Shown: one piece after another, positions 1-8,215 of the stretch
How positions within the stretch are numbered: the first letter of the stretch is position 1
How the letters are laid out: every line of letters begins with the position of its first letter
NCBI RefSeq assembly: GCF_016773205.1
Contig: NZ_JAETWB010000001.1
Location: forward strand, 434,001 to 498,000
DNA from: Belnapia arida
Lineage (GTDB): Bacteria > Pseudomonadota > Alphaproteobacteria > Acetobacterales > Acetobacteraceae
Reading direction: 5' to 3'
DNA: 64,000 bases
Notes under the pieces: generated by a model
The model's database searches: none
Told to the model about the DNA's origin: nothing
Seen by the model: only the letters and a program-made list of their open reading frames with translations
Program-made: the position numbers and the translations under genes

Positions 1-1434
1 TTCACCCGCCCCGACCAGTTCGACGCAGCGACCACGCGCCACCAGATGACCACGCGGGTGAAGCTCGGCGCCAGGCGCGACGGCCGGTTGACCGCGATCG
101 AGATTCGCGTCGTCTCGAACACCGGCGCCTATGGGGGCCATGCAAGCGAGACCCTCGCCGCCGCGCTCGCCAGCCCGATGAGCCTCTACCGCTGCGCCAA
201 CAAGAAGGCCGACGGCTTCGCGGTCTATACCAACATCGTCCCGGCCGGTGGCTTCCGCGGCTATGGCGCCTCGCAATCCACCTTCGCCATCGAATGCGCG
301 ATGGACGAGCTGTCGCAGATGCTGGGCATCGATCCCTTCGCCCTGCGGCGGCTGAACATGATCGGGCCGAAGGACTGGATCGAGAGCGTCTGGAAGGATG
401 TCTCCGATGTCGGCTTCGGCAGCTACGGCCTTGACCAGTGCCTCGACCTGGTGGAGCGCCGGCTGGCGGACGGCTCCGGCCTGCCGGCCCCGGAAGGGGA
501 GGAATGGGCGGTCGGCGCCGGCTTCGCCATGGCGATGCTCGAATGCGGCCCGCCGACCGAACACCGTTCGGGGGCGGAGATGGCGCTGCTGCCCGATGGC
601 CGCTTCCACTTGGCGATCGGCTCGACCGAGATGGGCAACGGCTCCGTCACCGCGCACGGGCAGATCGCCGCCGCCCGGCTTTCGGCGCGGCTGGCCGATA
701 TCGTGCTGATCAATGCCGATACCGACCTCACACCCTATGACACCGGCACCTTCGCCAGCACGGGAACGGTGGTGGCCGGCCAGGCGGTGAACCTTGCGGC
801 CGAGGCGCTGCGGGCGAATATCCTCGGCTTCGCCGCGGACCATACCGGCACGGCCGCGGCCGAGTGGTCGCTGGAGCTGGGCGCCGTGCGCCGGGGCGAC
901 CGGCGCATCCCGCTCGATGCGCTGCATGCGGCGGGTACTGGGGAGGGTCATCGGTTCCAGGCGAAGCGGAAGGCCTATCTCTCGCCGCGTACCGTCGCCT
1001 TCAACGTCCAGGGCATCCGCCTCGCGGTGCATCGCGTGACCGGCGAGATCCGCATCCTGCTGAGCGTGCACGCGGCCGATATCGGCCGGCCGATCAACCC
1101 GATGCAGTGCCGCGGCCAGATCGACGGTGCGGTCGCCATGGGGCTCGGCTGGGCGCTGACCGAGCACATGGTCCACTCGGCCGACGGGCGCGTCGTGAAT
1201 GCCGCCTTCCGCAACTACCACATCCCCGCCTTCGCCGACCTGCCGCGCACCGAGGTGCTCTTCGCCGACACCTATGACAGCATCGGGCCGCTCGGCGCCA
1301 AGTCGCAGGGGGAATGCGCCATCAACCCGGTCGCGCCCGCCGTGGCCAATGCGCTGGCCGATGCCGTCGGCACGCGCTTCACCGACCTGCCCTTCACGCC
1401 GGACCGCATCTTCACCGGCCTCGGCATGGCGTGA
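1..1434 (+). CDS. Molybdenum hydroxylase large subunit (xanthine/aldehyde/CO dehydrogenase family), 5' truncated by the window
   Basis: This is the C-terminal part of a molybdopterin-binding large subunit. The frame is open from base 1, so the true start lies before the window; the ATG at 46 is internal. Family motifs are present: the substrate-channel segment GGFRGYGASQSTF, the cofactor segment GSTEMGNGSVTAHGQ, the ADTDLTPYDTGTF block, and near the end GAKSQGECAINPVAP, which carries the glutamate (GE) that acts as base at the Mo centre. Such enzymes hydroxylate purines, aldehydes or other heterocycles and need separate FAD and 2Fe-2S subunits or domains, which must lie upstream. The substrate cannot be told from this fragment. 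Its stop overlaps a possible GTG start of the next gene. Confidence 0.9.
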   Translation, partial: FTRPDQFDAATTRHQMTTRVKLGARRDGRLTAIEIRVVSNTGAYGGHASETLAAALASPMSLYRCANKKADGFAVYTNIVPAGGFRGYGASQSTFAIECAMDELSQMLGIDPFALRRLNMIGPKDWIESVWKDVSDVGFGSYGLDQCLDLVERRLADGSGLPAPEGEEWAVGAGFAMAMLECGPPTEHRSGAEMALLPDGRFHLAIGSTEMGNGSVTAHGQIAAARLSARLADIVLINADTDLTPYDTGTFASTGTVVAGQAVNLAAEALRANILGFAADHTGTAAAEWSLELGAVRRGDRRIPLDALHAAGTGEGHRFQAKRKAYLSPRTVAFNVQGIRLAVHRVTGEIRILLSVHAADIGRPINPMQCRGQIDGAVAMGLGWALTEHMVHSADGRVVNAAFRNYHIPAFADLPRTEVLFADTYDSIGPLGAKSQGECAINPVAPAVANALADAVGTRFTDLPFTPDRIFTGLGMA

Positions 1435-1439
1435 CGGCC

Positions 1440-2372
1440 ATGACTGGGACGACCATCGTCACCCAGACCACGCCGCTGGCCGACCGTGCGGCGGAGTTCG
1501 GCGAGTGGCAGAGGCGGATGAGCGAGGCCGTCGCCGAGGCGCCCGGCTTCCTGCGCCAGGCAGTGATCCCGCCGCATCCGCCCACCCAGGTCGACTGGGT
1601 CATCCTGCAGCACTTCGCTGACCGGGACGCCGCCATCGCCTGGCTGCGCTCGCCGCTCCGCGCTGCGCGTCTGGCCGAGGCCCAGCCTCTCATCGAGGGG
1701 CGGGACGACGTGCATCTCGTCGCCGGCGAGGTGCGCGGGGAGCCGCCTGCGCCGGTCTCGCTCGTGGTCTCGACGCGCCTGAAGCCGGGCCAGGAGGCAG
1801 CCTTCCATGCCTGGGAGAGACGGATGGCCGCGGCGCAGGCCCGGGCGCCGGGCTTCCAGGGGTACCGGCTGGAGCCGCCGATCCCCGGCTTCCAGGAAGA
1901 TTGGCTGGCCATCGTCACCTTCGCCACGGACAACGATCTGAGGGCCTGGACACACTCGCCGGAGCGGGCACGGCTGCTGGCCGAGGTGGATGGCTTCACC
2001 CAGCACTTCCACACCCGCACCGCCCGGACGGGCTTCCAGCATTGGTTCGATGTCGGCGTCGCCGCTGCGGGGCCGGTTCCGGCCTGGAAGCAGAACATGC
2101 TCGTCCTGCTGCTGCTCTATCCGGTCGTCTTCCTGTTCGGCAGCTTCGTGCAGGCGCCCTGGCTGATGGACCGGCTGGGCCTGTCCTTCCCGGTCGCGCT
2201 CTTCCTCGGCAACCTTGCCAGCGTGTTGCTGCTCAACTTGCTGGTGCCGCGGGCAAGCAGGGGCTTCGCCTGGTGGCTCGGCGCCTCGCGGCGGCCGGTC
2301 ACCCTCATCGGTGCCGGGCTGCTGCTGGCGCTCTACGGCGCGATGATCCTTGCCTTCACGCGGCTGTTCTGA
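1440..2372 (+). CDS. Tandem ABM-domain monooxygenase-like protein with C-terminal membrane segments
   Basis: The predicted protein has about 310 residues. Two antibiotic-biosynthesis-monooxygenase (ABM) ferredoxin-like domains follow one another: residues about 5-95, with EWQRRMSEAVAEAPGFLRQ, and about 100-195, with AWERRMAAAQARAPGFQGY. The last 90 residues form about three hydrophobic helices, as in the COG3224 type of membrane-tethered ABM proteins. ABM domains often act as cofactor-free oxygenases or dimeric ligand-binding folds; the substrate is unknown here. ATG 1440 is chosen because the product begins just before the first domain. A GTG at 1431 overlapping the upstream stop (GTGA) is an alternative and would imply coupling to the molybdenum hydroxylase. 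Confidence 0.75.
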   Translation: MTGTTIVTQTTPLADRAAEFGEWQRRMSEAVAEAPGFLRQAVIPPHPPTQVDWVILQHFADRDAAIAWLRSPLRAARLAEAQPLIEGRDDVHLVAGEVRGEPPAPVSLVVSTRLKPGQEAAFHAWERRMAAAQARAPGFQGYRLEPPIPGFQEDWLAIVTFATDNDLRAWTHSPERARLLAEVDGFTQHFHTRTARTGFQHWFDVGVAAAGPVPAWKQNMLVLLLLYPVVFLFGSFVQAPWLMDRLGLSFPVALFLGNLASVLLLNLLVPRASRGFAWWLGASRRPVTLIGAGLLLALYGAMILAFTRLF

Positions 2373-2406
2373 GGCCGCAGCGACGGGCGGCAGCCACGCC
2401 GCTTTC

Positions 2407-2450
2407 CACAAGTCGTGATGATGCGTATCGAAACGGTTTCATCGCTTGTG
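2407..2450. promoter_or_regulatory. Possible operator upstream of the LuxR-type gene
   Basis: An imperfect inverted repeat has outer arms CACAAG (2407-2412) and CTTGTG (2445-2450) around an inner palindrome GAAACGGTTTC (2430-2440). The stretch is clearly less GC-rich than its surroundings and lies 55-100 bases before the LuxR-type start. It may be a regulator site or promoter region; this is inference from symmetry alone. Confidence 0.25.
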
Positions 2451-2505
2451 ATGAATATTGCAGGCCGTTTCAGGCAGGCTTTCCGTCCGCGGACAGGAGG
2501 CGGCA

Positions 2506-3624
2506 ATGCGGCAGATCGGTTTCGACGACGTGCTGCTGGCAATGTATGGCGCGGTGCAGGACCCCGGCCGCTGGTCCGAAGCCCTGACCCTAGCCGCCAG
2601 CCATCTCGGTGCCACCGGTGGCCTCCTCACCAGGCATACCCATGCCGGGGGCGGCGGCTTCATCATGGTCGGCAGGCTCGATCCCGAGCTGACCGGCCTC
2701 TGTATCGAGCGCCATGCCGACAAAGGTCATGCAAGGGGCATCCAGTGGCGATCGGGGGGCGACCCGGTGATGGCCAGCTCGCCCTCGCCCCATGGCGAGG
2801 CCGGGCGCAGCGCCCTTTACGCCGAGATTCTGCTGCCGCAGGGCATCGAGGATCACCTGATGCTGAATTACGGGCCCTGGGATGTTGGCAATGGCAGTGG
2901 GGGCTTGGCCTTTTGCCTCGACGCCCGGGCCGCGGATGCGCCGGGCGAGGCGCTGCGGCGTTTCACCCGGCTGGCGCCGCATTTCCGCCAGGCGCTTGAC
3001 GTTGCCGGTGCCCTCCAGGCCAGCCGCGCGGCCGAGCGGGGCCTCGCTGCGGCGCTCGAAGCCATGCCGCTTGCCGTGATGCTCCTTGATACCGGCGGAC
3101 GGCTCCGCCATGCCAACCTGGCCGGCGACGCGTTGTTGCGGCTGTCCGATGGCCTTCGCCTGCTGCCGGAACAGGGAGGGCCCGGCCGCCTTGCCGCCAC
3201 GCTGCCGGGCGAGGCGCGGCGACTGCACCAGTTGATCGGCCGGGCGGTAGCGGCCGGGCTCGGCGGGCGGATGCGGATCAGCCGTCCCTCGGGAGAGGCC
3301 GGCTGGCCGCTGCTGGTGACGCCCCTGCCGATGGCGACGGAAGCGGTGGGCCACCCCGTCGTCGCCGTCTTGGCCGGTGGCCCCGGCACGCCGCCGGAGG
3401 CCGAAGTGCTGCGGGCTGCCTTCGACCTTACCCAGGCCGAGGCGCGGGTGCTGCGCTGCATTGCAACCGGCGCCGGCGTGCCGGGGACGGCCGCTGCCCT
3501 CGGATTGTCCGCCGAGACGGTGCGAAGCCACCTCACCCGCTGCTTCGACGCCACCGGTGCGCGCAGCCAGGCGGCGCTTGCCGCCCTAGTCGCCCGGCTA
3601 CCCGGCGTCAGCGGACCCGGCTGA
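2506..3624 (+). CDS. LuxR-type helix-turn-helix transcriptional regulator
   Basis: This gene encodes 372 residues. The C-terminal ~65 residues form a LuxR/FixJ helix-turn-helix: FDLTQAEARVLRCIATG, then ALGLSAETVRSHLTRCFDATGAR. A PAS-like segment precedes it (LLDTGGRLRHANLAGDALL, around residue 190), while the N-terminal half has no recognised fold. ATG 2506 is preferred over an in-frame start at 2458 because GGACAGGAGG sits directly upstream. No receiver domain is seen, so it is probably a ligand- or redox-responsive regulator, not a phosphorylated one. Its 3' end overlaps the convergent hydrolase gene by 17 bases. Targets are unknown; the neighbouring oxidoreductase genes are candidates. Confidence 0.8.
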   Translation: MRQIGFDDVLLAMYGAVQDPGRWSEALTLAASHLGATGGLLTRHTHAGGGGFIMVGRLDPELTGLCIERHADKGHARGIQWRSGGDPVMASSPSPHGEAGRSALYAEILLPQGIEDHLMLNYGPWDVGNGSGGLAFCLDARAADAPGEALRRFTRLAPHFRQALDVAGALQASRAAERGLAAALEAMPLAVMLLDTGGRLRHANLAGDALLRLSDGLRLLPEQGGPGRLAATLPGEARRLHQLIGRAVAAGLGGRMRISRPSGEAGWPLLVTPLPMATEAVGHPVVAVLAGGPGTPPEAEVLRAAFDLTQAEARVLRCIATGAGVPGTAAALGLSAETVRSHLTRCFDATGARSQAALAALVARLPGVSGPG

Positions 3625-4390
3625 AGGCCTCGAGCAGGAACTCCGTCAGCGCCGCCTCGGCCGCCGCGGCCACCGCCACGTCGGAGCGGATCGGCGTGGA
3701 GCCAGTGGCGGTCCAGCGCCGCATCGCGCCGGACATCAGGTGGTCCCAGCCATAGGTCGCGCCCGCCATGCGCTTCACCAGGGCACCGAGCCCGGCGCAG
3801 GCCTCCTCCGCCTCCTCCGCCCCGGGCACCAGCAGCAGGGCAGGAGCCTCGGGCGGCTCCTCCTGCTCGGCGGCGAGGGCGGTGCAGCCCGGATAGAAAG
3901 CGGCATGGGCTGCGAATCCGGGCCGCCCATCGCCGAGCGCGGCATGGATCGCTGCCCGCCCTCCCGGCCCGAGGCCTATGACGGCGATGCGGCGCGGGTC
4001 TATCCGGTCATCCGTCTGCAGCGCCTCATGCAGGGCTCGCAGCAGGCGGCCGAGGCGGGGAGGGGTTGGTGGTGGCGGCACCGCAGCACCGTCGAGCGAG
4101 AGCGGCTCCGGATCGACCTCGATGCCGATCCAGCCGCGCGCCAGCACCGCATCGGCGAGGCGCGCGGTACGGCCGTCGAGCCCGGCCTCGTCCGGCAGGA
4201 TGACGACGGCAGGCAGCGCCCGCCCCGGCTGCGGCGTCACCAGCATCATCGCTACATGCTGGCTCCGCCCCTGCGGCGGGGCCAGCAGCATGTCGAAGCT
4301 GTCGGTCATGGGCTGTGCCGCCGCGCGGCCGGGCGCGGACAGCGCGGCCGCCAGCAGGGCAGGCGCGGCGAGGCGGGCGAGATGGCGCAT
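3608..4390 (-). CDS. Exported dienelactone-hydrolase-like alpha/beta hydrolase with an altered nucleophile elbow
   Basis: This gene encodes 260 residues. It starts with a signal peptide (MRHLARLAAPALLAAALSAP, then AAAQP), so a periplasmic location is likely. The body resembles the dienelactone hydrolase family: PAVVILPDEAGLDGR, and DDRIDPRRIAVIGLGPGGRAA. In the normal Gly-x-Cys/Ser-x-Gly elbow the third position is the nucleophile; here the elbow reads GLGPG, so that position is glycine. A possible catalytic-region histidine remains in TYGWDHLMSG. The protein may have lost activity or use another residue. ATG at 4390 is preceded by GGAGGGA; an upstream in-frame ATG at 4474 would put about 28 residues before the signal peptide and is rejected. 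Confidence 0.7.
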   Translation of the reverse strand: MRHLARLAAPALLAAALSAPGRAAAQPMTDSFDMLLAPPQGRSQHVAMMLVTPQPGRALPAVVILPDEAGLDGRTARLADAVLARGWIGIEVDPEPLSLDGAAVPPPPTPPRLGRLLRALHEALQTDDRIDPRRIAVIGLGPGGRAAIHAALGDGRPGFAAHAAFYPGCTALAAEQEEPPEAPALLLVPGAEEAEEACAGLGALVKRMAGATYGWDHLMSGAMRRWTATGSTPIRSDVAVAAAAEAALTEFLLEAFSRVR

Positions 4391-4537
4391 GGGGGTCCCT
4401 CCGAACTGCGCCGCCATGCAAGCGCCGGGATGACCCACGCAGCCTCCCCCGAACAGGGGAGGCGGAATTCGCATCCGCGTGAGGCGCCGGGCCTACGCCA
4501 CTGTCCCCGCGCTTGCGCCTCGGCTAGGAGTCCCGCC

Positions 4538-5521
4538 ATGCGCCTCTCTCTCCTGCCCCTGCTCCTGCTGTTCGCCGCCCCCGCTCCCGCTGCGGGCGAG
4601 CCGCTGCGCTTCGCCGCCTTCGGCGACATGCCCTACTGCAACCGCGGCACCCCCTGCGAGGCCGAGGTCACGCGCGTCGAGCAGCTGACGGAGGCGATCA
4701 ACGCCGCGCGCCCGGCCTTCAGCATCTTCCTCGGCGACACCAAGGCGGGCGGCGAGGCGTGCTCGGATGCGATCATCCTCGACCGCACCGCCGCCTGGTT
4801 CAACCGCATTCGCGGCGCGCTGGTCTATACGCCGGGCGACAATGAGTGGACCGATTGCTGGCAACCGCGCGCCGGCGGCTTCGACCCGGCCGAGCGGCTG
4901 GCGCTGCTGCGCGCCCGCTTCTTCAGCGCGCCGGTGAGCCTTGGCCAGGCGCCGATGCCACTGCGCCGCCAATCCGATCTCGACCCTGCCTTCCGCGTCT
5001 ATCCCGAGAATGTCCGGTGGCAGCGGGACGGCATCACCTTTCTCACCCTGCATGTGCCGGGCTCCGACAACAACCGCCCGCAGGATGGCAGGCCGGGCAC
5101 GCCGCCCGGCGCCGCTCGCGAATACCCGGCGCGCAATGCCGCGAACCTCGCCTGGCTGCGGCAGGGTTTCGCCGCCGCCAGCAGCGCCGGCAGCCGCGCC
5201 ATCGTCGTCGCCATGCAGGCCGACATGTATTACCGCGACCGCTGCGGCCGCGGTACCGTCGCCGGGCATGTGGATACGCGCAACGCCCTCGCCGCCGCAG
5301 CCCGCGACTTCGGCCGCCCGGTGCTGCTGCTGCATGGCGACAGCCATTTCTGGCTGCGCGACAAGCCGGTACCGGAGGCGCCGAACCTCACCCGCGTCAT
5401 GGTCCCCGGCGATGGCGACACGCGGGCCGTGGTGGTGACGATCGACCTGGAGGCCGCTGAGCCTTACCGGTTCGAGCTGATCGGCTTGGCCGACCGCCCC
5501 GCCCCGCCCGGCTGCAGCTGA
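4538..5521 (+). CDS. Exported metallophosphoesterase-like protein
   Basis: This gene encodes 327 residues. An N-terminal signal peptide (MRLSLLPLLLLFAAPAPAAG) precedes a calcineurin-like phosphoesterase pattern: FAAFGDMPYC, FLGDTKAGGE, VYTPGDNEWTDCW and, near the C-terminus, LLHGDSHFWLRDKP. These GD, GDNE and GH/HGD-type blocks are where this family binds two metal ions, so the product is probably a periplasmic phosphoesterase; the substrate is not evident. The start is supported by CTAGGAG seven bases upstream. It is transcribed away from the preceding hydrolase gene, and the 147 bases between the two presumably hold both promoters. Several cysteines (CNRGTPC, DCW, DRC) suggest disulfides. 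Confidence 0.75.
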   Translation: MRLSLLPLLLLFAAPAPAAGEPLRFAAFGDMPYCNRGTPCEAEVTRVEQLTEAINAARPAFSIFLGDTKAGGEACSDAIILDRTAAWFNRIRGALVYTPGDNEWTDCWQPRAGGFDPAERLALLRARFFSAPVSLGQAPMPLRRQSDLDPAFRVYPENVRWQRDGITFLTLHVPGSDNNRPQDGRPGTPPGAAREYPARNAANLAWLRQGFAAASSAGSRAIVVAMQADMYYRDRCGRGTVAGHVDTRNALAAAARDFGRPVLLLHGDSHFWLRDKPVPEAPNLTRVMVPGDGDTRAVVVTIDLEAAEPYRFELIGLADRPAPPGCS

Positions 5522-5668
5522 GGCGTAACCTCCGTCCGCGGCGCTGCTGATGGGCGTCGCCTGGATGGCCGGGTGCCGGCGCCGGCAGGCGGAAGCGGCG
5601 GCGCGCTGAACGCTTGCCCTCTCGCGGGATAGGCCTACCATCGTCCTTTCCCGCCGAAGGAGCCGACC

Positions 5669-6451
5669 ATGCCGCTGGAATCCCTCCCCGCCGAGGACCT
5701 CTCGCTCGCCGACCAGCGCTGGCAGGCGCGTGTCGACCTCGCCGCCGCGCATCGCCTGGCGGTTATGCACGGTTTCAACGAGGGCATCTTCAACCACCTC
5801 ACCCTGCGTGTGCCCGGCACGGATGACCGCTACTACCAGATCCCCTTCGGTCTCCACTGGTCCGAGGTGACGGCGAGCTGCTTCATGGAGATCGCCTATG
5901 ACGGCACGCGCCTTTCGGGCGAGGGCGAGATCGAGCGCTCCGCCTACTGCATCCATGCGCCCATGCACCGGCTGCTGCCGAATGCCGCCGCCGTCTTCCA
6001 CACCCACATGCCCTTCGCCAGCGCCCTCTCGCGCCTCGAAGACCCGAGCATCCTGCCGATCGGCCAGACCGAACTCGGCACCATGCTGAACACCGCCTAC
6101 GACCTCACCTATACCGGCCTCGCCTATGACCCGGCCGAGGGCGAGCGCCTGGCCGGCGTCGTTGGCGACAAGTCGATCCTCATCATGGCCAGCCACGGCG
6201 TCGCCACCGTCGGCCGCACCGTCGCCGAGGCCTATGACCGGCTCTACTACATCGAGCGCGTGGCGCAGGTGCAGCTCTATGCCATGTGGACGGGCAAGCC
6301 GCTCCGCCACCTGCCGCAGCCGGTCATCGACGGCACCATCGCCGCCTTCCGCGACAACTCGACCAAGTATGGCGGGCGATCGAATGCAGATTGGCACTTC
6401 TCGGCCCTGAAGCGGATCCTCGACCGCCGCGAGCCCGACTACAAGGAATGA
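5669..6451 (+). CDS. Class II aldolase/adducin domain protein
   Basis: This gene encodes 260 residues, typical for the family. Class II aldolase/adducin signatures are clear: GFNEGIFNHLTLRVPG near residue 35, the zinc-binding FHTHMPFASALS near 115 and the third histidine in MASHGVATVGRTVAEAY. Members cleave or epimerise sugar phosphates (fuculose- or ribulose-phosphate aldolases and epimerases); a further group of uncharacterised relatives, closer to this length, lacks an assigned substrate. GAAGGAG lies nine bases before the ATG. A 147-base gap with a 14-base GC palindrome at 5574-5587 separates it from the phosphoesterase gene. Confidence 0.85.
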   Translation: MPLESLPAEDLSLADQRWQARVDLAAAHRLAVMHGFNEGIFNHLTLRVPGTDDRYYQIPFGLHWSEVTASCFMEIAYDGTRLSGEGEIERSAYCIHAPMHRLLPNAAAVFHTHMPFASALSRLEDPSILPIGQTELGTMLNTAYDLTYTGLAYDPAEGERLAGVVGDKSILIMASHGVATVGRTVAEAYDRLYYIERVAQVQLYAMWTGKPLRHLPQPVIDGTIAAFRDNSTKYGGRSNADWHFSALKRILDRREPDYKE

Positions 6452-6564
6452 CCCTTGGGTGACCGAAGCTTCAGCGCCGTCACGCAGCCGTGCTATTCGT
6501 CGCGGCGCTGAAATCCCCAGGTTCCAGAGGCGGCGGACAACGCCGCCGAGCAAGGCATCCGCCC

Positions 6565-6951
6565 ATGCAGCCCAACAAGCCACACTCCTATCTCGACGCC
6601 TTCATCGCCAGCCTGGTGCCGCGCCAGACGGCGCTCGACCACATGAAGGACCCGCCGGCCCCGAACGTGCTGCCCCTGCCGCCCGGGTCGCCCGAGGCGG
6701 AGCATGTGCGCGACCTGCTGCTCGGCGCCGACCATGACCTGCGCGACGACCACGCCAAGGCCGGCGCTGTCAACCTGTCCCTGGCCGAGGCGCATCTCCG
6801 CCGGCTGGTCGCCGAGAAGGGGCTGACCCCGCCGCTGGAGGCCGCGACCAGCGGCGTCCGCGCCGCGCAGAAGGAGCTGGCTGCCGGCCACACCTCCCGC
6901 GCCCTGTCGGCGCTGGCCGACGCCGTCCGGGCCGTCACCTCCGGGCGCTGA
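6565..6951 (+). CDS. Small hypothetical protein
   Basis: This gene encodes 128 residues with no recognised domain. It begins MQPNKPHSYLDAFIASLVP, has a proline-rich stretch (DPPAPNVLPLPPGSPE), and ends in predicted helices rich in alanine and leucine (RAAQKELAAGHTSRALSALA). No signal peptide or membrane helix is seen, so it is probably cytosolic. The frame remains open upstream to 6490, but the extension is arginine- and glycine-rich and lacks a ribosome site; ATG 6565 is therefore preferred. It is followed after 37 bases by the amidohydrolase gene and may be co-transcribed with it. Coding character (strong GC at third positions) supports a real gene. Confidence 0.55.
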   Translation: MQPNKPHSYLDAFIASLVPRQTALDHMKDPPAPNVLPLPPGSPEAEHVRDLLLGADHDLRDDHAKAGAVNLSLAEAHLRRLVAEKGLTPPLEAATSGVRAAQKELAAGHTSRALSALADAVRAVTSGR

Positions 6952-6988
6952 ACCGCGGCCCTTGCCGGGCGGGCGGCTTTCGCCTCCC

Positions 6989-8176
6989 ATGCCTGGCATG
7001 GATCCCGTTGACACCCTCCTGACCGAAACCCGCCTGCCCGACGGCCGCACCGGCATGGCCGTCGCCTGTGCCGGCGGCCGCATCGCCGCCATCCTGCCGC
7101 CCGGCGCTCCGCTGCCCCCGGCGGCGGCGTCGCACGCGCTCGGCGGCCAGCTCCTGCTTCCCGGCCTGACCGACGGGCACCTCCACCTCGACAAGACGCT
7201 GATGGGCCTGCCCTGGATGCCGCATGCCGCCGGCCCCACGCGCGCCAGCCGCATCGAGACCGACCAGCGGGTGATGCCCCACCTGCCGCTGCCCCCGGTC
7301 GAGCGCGCCAGCAACCTCATCCGCCGCTGCGTCGCCCAGGGCACGGCGCTGATCCGGACCCACGCCGACATCACCCCGACCTTCGGCCTCTCCATGCTGG
7401 AGGGGATCCTGGAGGCCAAGGCCCGCCATGCCGGCGAGGTCCGCATCCAGACCGTCGCCTTCCCCCAGGCGGGGGTGGTGACGGCGCCGGGGACGGAAGC
7501 GTTGCTCGACGCCGCCCTCCGCGCCGGCGCCGACCTGCTCGGCGGCCTAGACCCCTGCGAGGTGGACCGCGACCCCAAGGGCCAGCTCGACATCCTCTTC
7601 CGCCTGGCGGAGCGGCATGGCGTCGGCCTCGACATCCACCTGCACGAGGCGGGCGAGCTCGGCCTCTTCTCCCTCGCCGAGATCGCGGCGCGGACCCGGG
7701 CGCATGGCATGCAGGGGCGCGTCACGATCAGCCACGGCTTCTGCCTCGGGGCGCTCGCCGAGAGCCGGCTGGAGGCGGCGGCGGCGATGATGGCCGAGGC
7801 CGGGATGGCGCTGGTGAGCCACGGCGCCGGCGGCGCCCCGCTGCCGCCGCTGTTGCGGCTGCGCGCGGCGGGGGTGCGCGTCTTCTGCGGCAACGACAAC
7901 CTGCGCGACCTCTGGAGCCCCTATGGTACCGGCGACATGCTGGAGCGCGCCGCCATCATCGGCTGGCGGCTGGATGCGCGGACGGATGCGGCGCTGGCCG
8001 AGGTCTTCGACATGGTGAGCGCGGCCGGGGCGGCGGTGATGGGGGAGGAGGCGCCGGCCCTGGCGGTGGGGGCGCCGGCGCATCTGTTTTCGATCGCGGC
8101 GGAGACGGTGGGGGAGGCGATTGGGGCGCATCCGGCGCGGGGGGTAGTGGTGTTTGGTGGAAGAATTTTCTTTTAA
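6989..8176 (+). CDS. Cytosine-deaminase-type amidohydrolase, probably shortened at its C-terminus
   Basis: The protein is about 395 residues of the amidohydrolase superfamily. The metal site is complete: HxH in LTDGHLHLDKT, histidines in DIHLHEAGELG and in TISHGFCLG, and the aspartate region in FCGNDNLRDLWSPYG. These enzymes deaminate cytosine or related rings or hydrolyse cyclic amides. ATG 6989 (or 6998) is chosen; a TTG at 6962 also keeps the frame open. The last codons read ARGVVVFGGRIFF and then stop exactly where the sequence changes from about 70% GC to AT-rich DNA. Relatives usually continue a few residues further, so the island may have replaced the native 3' end. Confidence 0.8.
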   Translation: MPGMDPVDTLLTETRLPDGRTGMAVACAGGRIAAILPPGAPLPPAAASHALGGQLLLPGLTDGHLHLDKTLMGLPWMPHAAGPTRASRIETDQRVMPHLPLPPVERASNLIRRCVAQGTALIRTHADITPTFGLSMLEGILEAKARHAGEVRIQTVAFPQAGVVTAPGTEALLDAALRAGADLLGGLDPCEVDRDPKGQLDILFRLAERHGVGLDIHLHEAGELGLFSLAEIAARTRAHGMQGRVTISHGFCLGALAESRLEAAAAMMAEAGMALVSHGAGGAPLPPLLRLRAAGVRVFCGNDNLRDLWSPYGTGDMLERAAIIGWRLDARTDAALAEVFDMVSAAGAAVMGEEAPALAVGAPAHLFSIAAETVGEAIGAHPARGVVVFGGRIFF

Positions 8177-8215
8177 ATGTTCGCCAATTTCTCAAAATTC
8201 TAACTTTAGAAAACT

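Noticed and set aside
5574-5587. A 14-base GC palindrome (TGCCGGCGCCGGCA) after the phosphoesterase gene
   Set aside because: It has no loop and no T-run, so it is a poor terminator; such palindromes arise readily in GC-rich DNA.
4493-6583. A 696-codon minus-strand open frame
   Set aside because: It is antisense to the metallophosphoesterase and aldolase genes, which have signal peptide, metal-site motifs and ribosome sites.
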